DNA of 34,217 bases from Pelagibacteraceae bacterium TMED124 (GTDB lineage: Bacteria > Pseudomonadota > Alphaproteobacteria > Pelagibacterales > Pelagibacteraceae): the NCBI GenBank assembly GCA_002171275.2, contig NHFZ02000001.1:1-34217 (forward strand), in the 5' to 3' direction. The notes below the pieces were generated by a model. The model had not been told where the DNA came from. It made no database searches and saw only the letters and a list, made by a program, of their open reading frames with translations. The translations under genes were made by a program, and so were the position numbers. Position 1 is the stretch's first letter, and every line of letters starts with the position of its first letter. Shown here piece after piece: positions 8,886-16,293 of this stretch.

Positions 8886-9902
8886 ATGAAAAAAAAAACT
8901 AATCTTATTAAATTATCCTCAATTCCTTTAACTATAGCTATACCAACTTTTAAAAGACCGGAATTACTAAAACTTTCACTTTATTCTGCTGTCAATCAAA
9001 GCTATTCGGGAAATTATGAGATAATAGTTGTTGATAACTGCAATGAAGATAAGTTTAAGAAAAAAGTTGACATTATTATTAATTCTTTTCATAAATACAA
9101 AAACATAAGATTGATAAGAAATAAAACTAACATAGGAATGTTTGGTAACTGGAACAAATGTCTCAGGAGAGCAAAGGGTAAATATATTTCTATCCTTAAT
9201 GATGATGATTTACTTGATTATAATTTCGTTGAAAATGTTATAAAAGATATTGATGGATCTAAGATGTTAATTTATGATCATAAATTAATAACTAAAGATG
9301 CGAAACAAAGAAAATTGGGTGGCCGATTAAGGTCAATAATTGAAAATTTAGATTTAAAAAAAAAGAAAAAAATATTTTTATCTGATCTGATATTTAGAAA
9401 TCCCAGTAATGGTTCTCTCGGAGTAGTATTTAAAAGGAGTAATGCAATATTAATTGGAGGTTATAAAAAAAATTTTTATCCTTGTTCAGACTATAACTTT
9501 AACTATAAATACATAACAAAATACGGTGGATTAAAAATAAAAAAGAAATTATGTAAATATAGAATACTGGTGAACGAAAGTCTTAATAAGGATTGTCTTA
9601 TAGATTTCGTTAGGCAAGATCATGATTTAAGAAGAAAAATTTATTTAAAATATTTTAAAAAAATAAAAAATATATTTTTCTTTTTAGAACTTATTAGTTT
9701 TTTACAAGCTTGTTCTCAATGTGCAAGATATATTTTTCTTAGAAAAATTACTTTAAATGATTTTAAAGATTTAAATTTTGGCGATTTAAATAAATTCAAA
9801 TTTGGATTAATTCGCTTTATTTCTTTATCAAGAATTATTTGTATAATTATAGAAATAAATATATTATTATTTTGGAAAATATTATTCTTTTGCTTCGGAT
9901 AA
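8886..9902 (+). CDS. Glycosyltransferase family 2
   Basis: GT-A fold transferase of 338 residues. The N-terminus has LTIAIPTFKRPELL followed by EIIVVDN. The FGNWNKCLRRAKGKYI segment and the metal-binding NDDD (about residues 110-113) are typical of GT2. The lysine-rich C-terminus ends in hydrophobic stretches (about 300-337) that could associate with the membrane. As the last gene of the exporter block it probably adds one residue to the repeat unit. The donor sugar is unknown. Confidence 0.88.
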   Translation: MKKKTNLIKLSSIPLTIAIPTFKRPELLKLSLYSAVNQSYSGNYEIIVVDNCNEDKFKKKVDIIINSFHKYKNIRLIRNKTNIGMFGNWNKCLRRAKGKYISILNDDDLLDYNFVENVIKDIDGSKMLIYDHKLITKDAKQRKLGGRLRSIIENLDLKKKKKIFLSDLIFRNPSNGSLGVVFKRSNAILIGGYKKNFYPCSDYNFNYKYITKYGGLKIKKKLCKYRILVNESLNKDCLIDFVRQDHDLRRKIYLKYFKKIKNIFFFLELISFLQACSQCARYIFLRKITLNDFKDLNFGDLNKFKFGLIRFISLSRIICIIIEINILLFWKILFFCFG

Positions 9903-10276
9903 TTTAATATTTCTCTCAAGTGTGAAGTATGAGAGTTTTTTCATACTCCTTGCAATTTTATTTTGAATATTAGAATCAAGCTATCTATCCTATAAAGTTG
10001 CATTCTTTTCGTCAGATAAATATCTAGAAGGAACTATTGTTAAAGTCTTTTTTAACTTTTTCTTCCCTCTACATTCCAACAATTACTAATCTTACTTTTC
10101 AAATAGTTTTGGAATTTTTTTACTATACAGCTCTAAAGAAACTGCTAAAACTTGTAAATTTCTAGGTATATTTAATGGTTGCAATTTAATAATCAAACAC
10201 CATAACGTAATATGGGAGTCAAGGATGCTATAAAAGGAATCTTTAAATGGATTGATATTTTTAGCGTTTCGAATAT
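9903..10276. other. Gene-free stretch before tRNA-Ala
   Basis: I see no convincing protein gene in these 374 bases. A 7-bp perfect inverted repeat, AGTATGA and TCATACT, lies at 9926-9947 around an 8-base loop just after the GT2 stop. It could be a weak terminator, although no clean T-run follows. A 24-codon frame (ATG 10212 to TAG 10286) runs into the tRNA and has no ribosome binding site, so it is probably chance. The promoter of the tRNA must lie here, but I cannot place it with confidence. Confidence 0.35.
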
Positions 10277-10349
10277 GGGGCCATAGCTCAGCTGGTAGAG
10301 CACCTGCATGGCATGCAGGGGGTCAGCGGTTCGAGTCCGCTTGGCTCCA
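10277..10349 (+). tRNA. tRNA-Ala (anticodon GGC)
   Basis: A complete 73-base cloverleaf without encoded CCA. The 7-bp acceptor stem pairs GGGGCCA with TGGCTCC (10342-10348), and the discriminator base is A. The D-stem is GCTC/GAGC and the anticodon stem CCTGC/GCAGG. The anticodon loop ATGGCAT carries GGC at 10310-10312. The T-arm AGCGG-TTCGAGT-CCGCT is perfect. It sits inside the glycan island, immediately upstream of a lone GT25 gene, and a decayed tRNA copy lies 1.2 kb downstream. Confidence 0.97.
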
Positions 10350-10533
10350 TCAAGATTTTAGCTATTTATACCAATTAGTTTGAATGATTTTGTACCATTT
10401 TACATGGTTTATTTTCATGTCTAAAGATGTACTAATATGTACCCTCTGCGAGCAACTCTGTGACCAGTAACCCTTGCAAAAAATATATGTTAGATTTTAA
10501 TAAAAAATAGTAAAACTATCCATAATTATTAAA

Positions 10534-11346
10534 GTGGAAATAAAAGCTATTACTCTTGATATTAAATCTGAAAGATATGATAAATTTTTAAAAAATAATA
10601 ACCATTTAAAAATAAAAACTTTCAAAGCAATAATTGGTAAAAATTTATCAGAAGAAGAAATTATTGCAGAAAATCTAGCCACTAAAGATTTATTATATGA
10701 TGAAAGATTTTTTAGCTATGGAGCAATAGGTTGTGCAGCATCTCACAAGGCAATCTGGAAAAATTCCATAGAAGAAAATAAAAATATTTTAGTTTTAGAA
10801 GACGATTGTTGTACTAATCCAAAAATTGAAGAATTTATAGAAAATAATATAAATATCTTAAATGACTGTGATATTTGTTTTTTTGGGATTAATACTAATA
10901 GTGTTTTACAAATCAAAAATCCCCAAGGTTTACAATTTTCAAGTATCGGTTTTAATCCTGCTTATCCCACTTCTGAATGGATAAAAAATGCTTTTAATCA
11001 AACTAATATAAAAAATATAATATTCAATAAATTAATAATAGGTTTTGGAACTTGGTGCTACTTTATAACCCCACTTGGGGCAAAAAAGTTAACCGAACTT
11101 ATTTTTCCTTTGTCATTAAAAGAAATAAAAATACCATTAATAAATAATGGTCAATCCCGCATTATGGGTCTTATAAGTATTGATAGATCAGGATGTGCAA
11201 TTTATAAAAAAATAAATGCATTAATAACTTATCCTTTTTTAGCTTATAACCAAAATAATAATATATCAACTACCGATCATAATCAAGAATTTAATATATT
11301 ATTTAGAGATAATCTAAAAATTAAAAAAACTAATTATAATGATTGA
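10534..11346 (+). CDS. Glycosyltransferase family 25 (LOS/LPS type)
   Basis: 270-residue GT25 transferase, the family of LOS beta-galactosyltransferases such as LgtB and LpsA. An early segment ITLDIKSERYDKF matches the family's opening strand. GAIGCAASHKAIW (about 64-76) and the donor/metal site LVLEDDC (about 87-93) are diagnostic. GTWCYFITPLGAKKL is the usual mid-domain signature. The start is GTG at 10534; no ATG alternative lies nearby. It is a single-gene cassette between an intact tRNA-Ala and a tRNA remnant, so it may have arrived by a tRNA-associated insertion. Donor and acceptor are unknown. Confidence 0.85.
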   Translation: MEIKAITLDIKSERYDKFLKNNNHLKIKTFKAIIGKNLSEEEIIAENLATKDLLYDERFFSYGAIGCAASHKAIWKNSIEENKNILVLEDDCCTNPKIEEFIENNINILNDCDICFFGINTNSVLQIKNPQGLQFSSIGFNPAYPTSEWIKNAFNQTNIKNIIFNKLIIGFGTWCYFITPLGAKKLTELIFPLSLKEIKIPLINNGQSRIMGLISIDRSGCAIYKKINALITYPFLAYNQNNNISTTDHNQEFNILFRDNLKIKKTNYND

Positions 11347-11510
11347 GATATTAATCAAGCAAATAAAAAAATATTTGTAAGTTGGTACGTAGAGAGTTAA
11401 AAGAAAAAAGTTATTTGCAATTAATATTGAAAGACCAAGAAGAGGGATTTCATATTTAATTTTAATATTGTTATCTATGCGAGCAAAGTGCGAAAAAACA
11501 CTTGTAAAAC

Positions 11511-11580
11511 CTAGTTATAGCTTAGTTGGTGATCTGCATCGTATGCAGGGGGGCAGCGGTTCGAGTCCGCTTTGTTGCTA
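11511..11580 (+). pseudogene. Decayed tRNA (anticodon CGT, Thr-like)
   Basis: The 3' half is well preserved. The anticodon stem is TCTGC/GCAGG, the loop ATCGTAT gives CGT at 11540-11542, and the T-arm is a perfect AGCGG-TTCGAGT-CCGCT. The 5' half is broken: the D-arm is four bases short and has lost its 3' stem strand, and the acceptor strands (11511-11517 against 11572-11578) pair poorly. Bases 11535-11572 match 35 of 38 bases of tRNA-Ala 10305-10342. It may be a displaced tRNA end left by an integration event, or a dead tRNA-Thr(CGT). It abuts the 3' end of the minus-strand operon. Confidence 0.7.
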
Positions 11581-11589
11581 AAAAAGTAA

Positions 11590-12408
11590 TCACCATGCGG
11601 TCCTGCCTCCATCAATAGAAATGATCGATCCATTCATATAAGACGAGGCCCCACTAAGTAAATAGATAATTATGCCCCAATATTCATCTTTATTAGCGAG
11701 TCTTGAAATAGGGATTTCTAAATTAACTTTCTTGAGAAATTCTTGCGATTGATTATTAAATACTCCACCAGGGCATAAACAGTTACATCTTACCTTCTTA
11801 GGCCAATACGTAGCAGTGTATTTGGTTAATCCAATTAATCCAGATTTAACTACTGAGTAGGTAACTGGTTTGACTGGTTGAAATTCTTCTTCTAAATCAT
11901 CTTTCCAATAAAGAGACTGCTTTGGAGAAATTAGACCTAAATCAGAAGAAATATTAATTATCGACCCGCCTTGATTTTTGCTCATAGATGTCCCAAATAC
12001 TTTTGTTATTAAAAAAGCTCCCGTTAGACCAATGTTAATATCTTTAGTCCATTCATCAATAGAGAATGATTCTAATCTTGAATCATCAATCAACCCTTGA
12101 TTTCCTACTTTAGGATTCCTCGCAGCATTATTTATGACACCCTTTAATAAGGTTCTTTTTTTAATATCTAGAGAAATCTCTCTTAATTCCTCTTCATTTG
12201 TGATATCTGCTTTATAGGAGATAAGAGATACTCCATATTTATTTTTTAATTCATTTGCAAATATCTCAGCATCATCTAAATTTATATCGATTGCTATAGG
12301 AATTCCTCCTGATGAAGCAATAGCTTTACAATGTTCTCTTCCAAGGAATCCTAATCCTCCAGTTACTATATACCCAAAGCCTTCTAAGTCAAATAAATCT
12401 TTAGTCAT
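11590..12408 (-). CDS. Classical SDR oxidoreductase, PtmA-like
   Basis: 272-residue NAD(P)-dependent short-chain dehydrogenase, last gene of the seven-gene operon. The Rossmann motif TGGLGFLG is near 16-23, NNAA at about 92-95, the catalytic Ser in NISSDLG, and the active-site YSVVK near 184-188. The C-terminus SIISIDGGRTAW resembles the SDRs (PtmA and relatives) found in flagellin or LPS nonulosonic-acid clusters. It may oxidise or reduce a hydroxyl on the ulosonic acid or its precursor. It lies two bases downstream of the previous gene. The family resemblance is from memory; the substrate is inference. Confidence 0.85.
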   Translation of the reverse strand: MTKDLFDLEGFGYIVTGGLGFLGREHCKAIASSGGIPIAIDINLDDAEIFANELKNKYGVSLISYKADITNEEELREISLDIKKRTLLKGVINNAARNPKVGNQGLIDDSRLESFSIDEWTKDINIGLTGAFLITKVFGTSMSKNQGGSIINISSDLGLISPKQSLYWKDDLEEEFQPVKPVTYSVVKSGLIGLTKYTATYWPKKVRCNCLCPGGVFNNQSQEFLKKVNLEIPISRLANKDEYWGIIIYLLSGASSYMNGSIISIDGGRTAW

Positions 12409-12410
12409 TT

Positions 12411-13172
12411 TTATTTAAAAGAGGCTAATCCTCCATCAACATTAATACAGGTTCCTGTAATATATGAAGAGTCAGTGGTTAATAGAAATAAAATTAAAGA
12501 TAGTAGATCATTAGGATTACCTAGTCTTAAAAGAGGGATTTCTTTTGAAATAATATCATTAACTTTCTCTTTGTTAGATTTTAATTTTTCCCCCCAAACT
12601 CCATCTTCCGTATAAATGTGACCAGGCCTAATGGCATTTATTCTTTGTTTAGGGCTAATCAAAATACTCAAACTTTTTACTAAGTTTTCTAGTGCAATTT
12701 TAGAATTTGAATATTCAATTGGCGCTTTAACATTTGTAATTGAAGCTATTGAAGAAGTTAAAATATGTGAGGAACTTTGAAACGGATTTAATTCATCATT
12801 GTTTTTGATTACTTCACTAGCTGCAATTGCAAGATTTCTGTTGTAAAAGTAGTTTATATCCCATATCCTTTTAACCTCCTGATTTTTATAGGGATAAGAA
12901 CCTAACATTTTACCTGATCCAACAGTACTAACTAAGCAATTAATCTTGCCGTTTCTACCATGTTTATTAAATATCTTTACTAATTGATCGTATTCACCAT
13001 AATTTACTTTTATACAATTTAAATTAAAATTTTGAATATTAAGCTTTTTATTACTTTGAGTTAATACAGTAATGTTTGTATTGTAATCTAACAAATATTT
13101 TACGATTACTTTACCAATGCTTCCTGTCCCTCCCGCAAAAAAAATATGATAATTGCTTAAGTCTTTTTTCAT
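12411..13172 (-). CDS. SDR family oxidoreductase (second of three)
   Basis: 253-residue short-chain dehydrogenase. The nucleotide motif is GGTGSIGK (14-21), the catalytic Ser in LTSSIAS, and the active site YSNSK. A C-terminal ITGTCINVDGGLASF signature is present. It is clearly paralogous in plan to its two neighbours, but the NNAG-type motif is changed to STVGSG, so the family branch is divergent. Its start overlaps the stop of the upstream gene by four bases, a sign of translational coupling. Three tandem SDRs suggest successive redox steps on the same sugar, or an epimerisation through a keto intermediate. Confidence 0.83.
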   Translation of the reverse strand: MKKDLSNYHIFFAGGTGSIGKVIVKYLLDYNTNITVLTQSNKKLNIQNFNLNCIKVNYGEYDQLVKIFNKHGRNGKINCLVSTVGSGKMLGSYPYKNQEVKRIWDINYFYNRNLAIAASEVIKNNDELNPFQSSSHILTSSIASITNVKAPIEYSNSKIALENLVKSLSILISPKQRINAIRPGHIYTEDGVWGEKLKSNKEKVNDIISKEIPLLRLGNPNDLLSLILFLLTTDSSYITGTCINVDGGLASFK

Positions 13173-13885
13173 AAACCCTTAATGTGCCAACCTCCATCAA
13201 TAAAAATTGTACTTCCTGTTATGTAGCTTGAAGAACTTGAAATTAGAAAATTTATTATTCCTTTTATCTCATCAGGATCACCCCATCTATTCATAATTGT
13301 TTTTGAAGATCTTTGAATTCTTGTCTCAATATTGTTAAATGATTCTTCAGTCATTTTTGTCTTGAAATATCCTAAGGCGATAGCATTGATTCGAATATTC
13401 TTGTGACTCAAATCATTAGAAAGCGATCTTGCTAGAGATTCTAAAGCAGCTTTTGATGCTTGGTATCCTGGATTGTTAGGGAAAGAAATATGGGCACCAA
13501 TACTTGAAATTAATATAATAGAGGAATTTTTATTTAAAAAAGTATCTAATTGACAAATGATTTTGTAAAATGAAATAACATTTAATTCTATAAGCTCTCT
13601 AAATATTTCTGCACTTTGCAGTTTTTTATCTAATTCTTTTTTTGGATTTATAGACTTACCTGATGCAAATATTAATCCATCTAGAGATTTATATTTTTTT
13701 TTAATTTCTTTACAAAATGAGTTTATTGAATCATCATTTCCTAAATCAAGATAAATAAATTCACTCGAATAACTAGGCTTATTCCTTGAAGCAGTAATTA
13801 AATTGAAATTTTTAATTAAAGACTCCCCAATTGCGGTACCAATTCCACCTGAACCTCCAATTAAAAGAATGTTTTTATTTCTCAA
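13169..13885 (-). CDS. SDR family oxidoreductase (first of three)
   Basis: 238-residue FabG-like short-chain dehydrogenase. The motif GGSGGIGT (9-16) binds the dinucleotide. The usual NNAG position reads FASGKS. The catalytic Ser lies in LISSIGAH and the active site is YQASK. The C-terminus shows the SSSSYITGSTIFIDGG ending of the family. A fatty-acid role (FabG) is unlikely because of the operon context between the cytidylyltransferase and a second SDR. Only four bases separate it from the cytidylyltransferase gene. Substrate unknown. Confidence 0.84.
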   Translation of the reverse strand: MRNKNILLIGGSGGIGTAIGESLIKNFNLITASRNKPSYSSEFIYLDLGNDDSINSFCKEIKKKYKSLDGLIFASGKSINPKKELDKKLQSAEIFRELIELNVISFYKIICQLDTFLNKNSSIILISSIGAHISFPNNPGYQASKAALESLARSLSNDLSHKNIRINAIALGYFKTKMTEESFNNIETRIQRSSKTIMNRWGDPDEIKGIINFLISSSSSYITGSTIFIDGGWHIKGL

Positions 13886-13889
13886 ATTT

Positions 13890-14573
13890 TTAGCTAATGT
13901 TGTGTTTGTTTAAAAAATATTCTACGACTGGAATATCATCATAATCATCTATTTGGTACATTTTATATCTTTCCATTTCTATATATCCAATATTTGCATG
14001 TAATCTATTGTTAGTCTCGATGATACCTTTAGGTTTAAACATATAAAAGGATCCATTCTCTAAAAGAGTTTTTGAATTAATATCTTGCCTTCTTTTTCTT
14101 TTTTTAAAGTCATGATTGATTGATGATAATTTTTGACCATCATCATTCCAAAGGAAAAAATCTTCGAATTTAACAACTGATAATAAAGAGTCAAATTCTT
14201 CAGAAAGTGCTATTTTGCATGCATTTTTTATATCAGATGAATGCCTTAATGGAGAAGTTACTTGGGGGGCAAAAATCCAATCAGTTTCAAAATTTATTGA
14301 TCCTATTGTATTAATAGCATGAATCCATGCTTCTTCTGAAGAACTACAATTTGTAGCAAATTCTTGAGGTCTATATATTTTTTTGGATCCAAATCTTGAC
14401 GCTATCTCCAATATCTCTTCACTATCAGAGCTAGTATAAATATTTTCTATACCGGCTTCAATGCATTGATTAATAGTATAGTAAATTAAAGGCTTATCAT
14501 TGATTGGATGAATATTTTTATTAGGGATACCCTCTGAACCACCTCTTGCTAAAATAATTGAAAATATACTCAT
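13890..14573 (-). CDS. neuA: NeuA-type CMP-ulosonic acid cytidylyltransferase
   Basis: Activates a 3-deoxy-2-ulosonic acid (sialic, legionaminic, pseudaminic or Kdo-like) with CTP to the CMP-sugar. Its 227 residues match the size of NeuA, PtmB and PseF. The N-terminal nucleotide-binding loop reads ARGGSEGIPNKNI (9-21). DKPLIYYTI follows, then SDSEEI and the QVTSPLR segment (about 105-111), which are all family hallmarks. It lies directly adjacent (no gap) to the TIM-barrel gene and in the same operon as the NeuB homologue, which strongly supports the pathway. Which ulosonic acid is used cannot be read. Confidence 0.9.
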   Translation of the reverse strand: MSIFSIILARGGSEGIPNKNIHPINDKPLIYYTINQCIEAGIENIYTSSDSEEILEIASRFGSKKIYRPQEFATNCSSSEEAWIHAINTIGSINFETDWIFAPQVTSPLRHSSDIKNACKIALSEEFDSLLSVVKFEDFFLWNDDGQKLSSINHDFKKRKRRQDINSKTLLENGSFYMFKPKGIIETNNRLHANIGYIEMERYKMYQIDDYDDIPVVEYFLNKHNIS

Positions 14574-15386
14574 TTATAAATTTAAAAAATAATTGTATTG
14601 ATCTAAGAAAGTTTGGACCTGATTTTTATCTCTATATGCTTGAAAAGTAATAGTTCCATTATATTCTTCTGAAATAATAAAATCTTTTACTTTTTTAATC
14701 TCTGAGTCTCCTTTACCAAGTGGTACTGGACCTCCTCCATAAATCCTATCTTTTATATGAATATTTGATATTTTTTCTTTATATAACGCTATTTCCTCAT
14801 CAAATTTATATCCCAAAGATGCACTATTCCCAGAATCATAATTAATTTTTATTTTTTCATTATTGAATGATTCAATGAATTTTTTCAAATCATATGGATC
14901 AAGATCTGATTCTATACATATATTTATATCTTTTTCTTTAACAATATTTTTAAAATTATTTAAGAAATCAACAATAAATTCTTTTTCACTATCATTTTTT
15001 ATTGAAGAATTATCAACAAATGGAATTACGATATCTTTCCCTCCAATTTCAGATAAATTTTCTATCATTTTGTTAATAAGTTCTATGTAGATATTTTTTT
15101 CTGATTTCACAATTTTTTGAATAGGCCATTCCATAAAAATATCTGCACAAATACTCCTTACAGTAACTTCGCTTTCTAATATGAGATTTTTAATTTCATT
15201 TAATCCATGTTTGTTTAGGATAGGATTATTAGCATATAAATAAGCATCAATAATAAATTCTATAGAATTAAGACCAATTTCTTTTGCAATTAAAAATTCT
15301 TTTTTCCAATAATTGATTGGATGTGCTTGATAATTTGATTTAAAAGAGGGGAGTAGTCTCCCTTGCATTATTCCTAAATTCATCAT
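14574..15386 (-). CDS. TIM-barrel sugar phosphate isomerase/epimerase
   Basis: 270-residue member of the xylose-isomerase-like TIM-barrel family. The start MMNLGIMQGRLLP is typical of the copies found in surface-glycan clusters. Likely metal ligands lie in CIESD, INYDSGN and NIHIKDR, giving the usual Glu-Asp-His-type site. It probably isomerises or epimerises a ketose or ketose phosphate feeding the neighbouring SIS/HAD and NeuB enzymes. It is packed without gaps between the cytidylyltransferase and HAD-SIS genes. The C-terminal half matches the family well; the exact reaction is not predictable. Confidence 0.8.
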   Translation of the reverse strand: MMNLGIMQGRLLPSFKSNYQAHPINYWKKEFLIAKEIGLNSIEFIIDAYLYANNPILNKHGLNEIKNLILESEVTVRSICADIFMEWPIQKIVKSEKNIYIELINKMIENLSEIGGKDIVIPFVDNSSIKNDSEKEFIVDFLNNFKNIVKEKDINICIESDLDPYDLKKFIESFNNEKIKINYDSGNSASLGYKFDEEIALYKEKISNIHIKDRIYGGGPVPLGKGDSEIKKVKDFIISEEYNGTITFQAYRDKNQVQTFLDQYNYFLNL

Positions 15387-16292
15387 TTAAATAAATTGTT
15401 GTTGTGCATAATCACATAAAATATGACCAATTGTTATGTGCATTTGTTGAATTTCAGCAGTTGTGTCGCAAATAGATGGCGTATTTATAAACGAGTCCGC
15501 AAGCGTTGCTGCTTTAGAGTTTTTATTAGGCCCAGTTAAAAGAGTATTTGGAATACCAAGAGATTTTGACTTTTCTAAGAGCTTTAAAATGTTTTGACTC
15601 TCTCCGCTAGTAGAAATTGCAATTAAAAAATCATTTTTATTGCAAATCGCCTCAAGTTCTCTTGAAAAGATAGATTCAAATCCATAGTCATTCCCTATTG
15701 CTGTTGATGAACTTGAATTGGTTCCTAACGCTATTCCTGGTAAAGGATTTCTATCTACGTTTAATTTGGATATAAATTCTGCTGCCAAGTGTTGGCTATC
15801 AGCGAAGCTTCCACCATTCCCAGCAAAAATTACCTTTCCACCATTAACTATAACCTTACCTAATTTCTTTCCTAATAATGTAATTTCTGAAATTAATTTA
15901 GAATCATGCGTAATAACTTGAAAGGATTCAGAAACCTTTGTTAAATATTTTCTAACTTTTTCATCATCTTTATCATACTGTTCGTTTAGTACTTTTCCCC
16001 AATTCCAATCATTATGATTAATTGCTTTATCATCTATAAATAAATCTGCTTCAGGTTTGCCGGTAATTAACTTATGAAACTTTAGTCCCCAATTAGTTAA
16101 TTGATTAAAAGTAAATTCATACCAATCTTTTTTTGTGGTACTACCTCTAGCAGTGAACATTTTAATGGTACTGCCTTCGTCATAAAGTTTGTTTATGGAA
16201 TGTATTCTCTCTTTATATGGTTTTGCTAACTCATAATCACCATATGTATTGGTACAGATAGTCCCATCAATATCAAAAGCGTAAATTTTCAA
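15387..16292 (-). CDS. HAD phosphatase - SIS sugar-phosphate isomerase fusion
   Basis: Two enzymes in one 301-residue chain. Residues 1-100 are a small HAD phosphatase of the capsule-synthesis type: the nucleophile motif FDIDGT has Asp7 and Asp9, FTARG lies near 46-50, and LFIDDKAIN near 84-92. Residues about 130-301 form a GmhA-like SIS domain: the phosphosugar loop AGNGGSFADSQH is at 157-168, AAEF has Glu172, STSGES spans 228-232, and the C-terminal AEIQQMH has His285. GmhA converts sedoheptulose 7-phosphate to an aldoheptose phosphate. The fusion suggests isomerisation followed by dephosphorylation of the same sugar. It sits two bases from the NeuB gene, so its product may be the aldose acceptor for NeuB. 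Confidence 0.88.
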   Translation of the reverse strand: MKIYAFDIDGTICTNTYGDYELAKPYKERIHSINKLYDEGSTIKMFTARGSTTKKDWYEFTFNQLTNWGLKFHKLITGKPEADLFIDDKAINHNDWNWGKVLNEQYDKDDEKVRKYLTKVSESFQVITHDSKLISEITLLGKKLGKVIVNGGKVIFAGNGGSFADSQHLAAEFISKLNVDRNPLPGIALGTNSSSSTAIGNDYGFESIFSRELEAICNKNDFLIAISTSGESQNILKLLEKSKSLGIPNTLLTGPNKNSKAATLADSFINTPSICDTTAEIQQMHITIGHILCDYAQQQFI

Positions 16293-16293
16293 A

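Noticed and set aside
10212..10286. A 24-codon frame running into tRNA-Ala
   Set aside because: No ribosome binding site, no family resemblance, and its stop lies inside the tRNA; most likely chance.
10412..10445. GTAC-rich repeats downstream of tRNA-Ala resembling a LexA box
   Set aside because: The two GTAC units are six bases apart instead of the four in the cyanobacterial consensus, so the spacing does not fit an operator.
10447..11486. A 9-base direct repeat TGCGAGCAA on either side of the GT25 gene (10447-10455 and 11478-11486)
   Set aside because: It is short and placed asymmetrically relative to the two tRNA sequences; too weak to call an attachment site.
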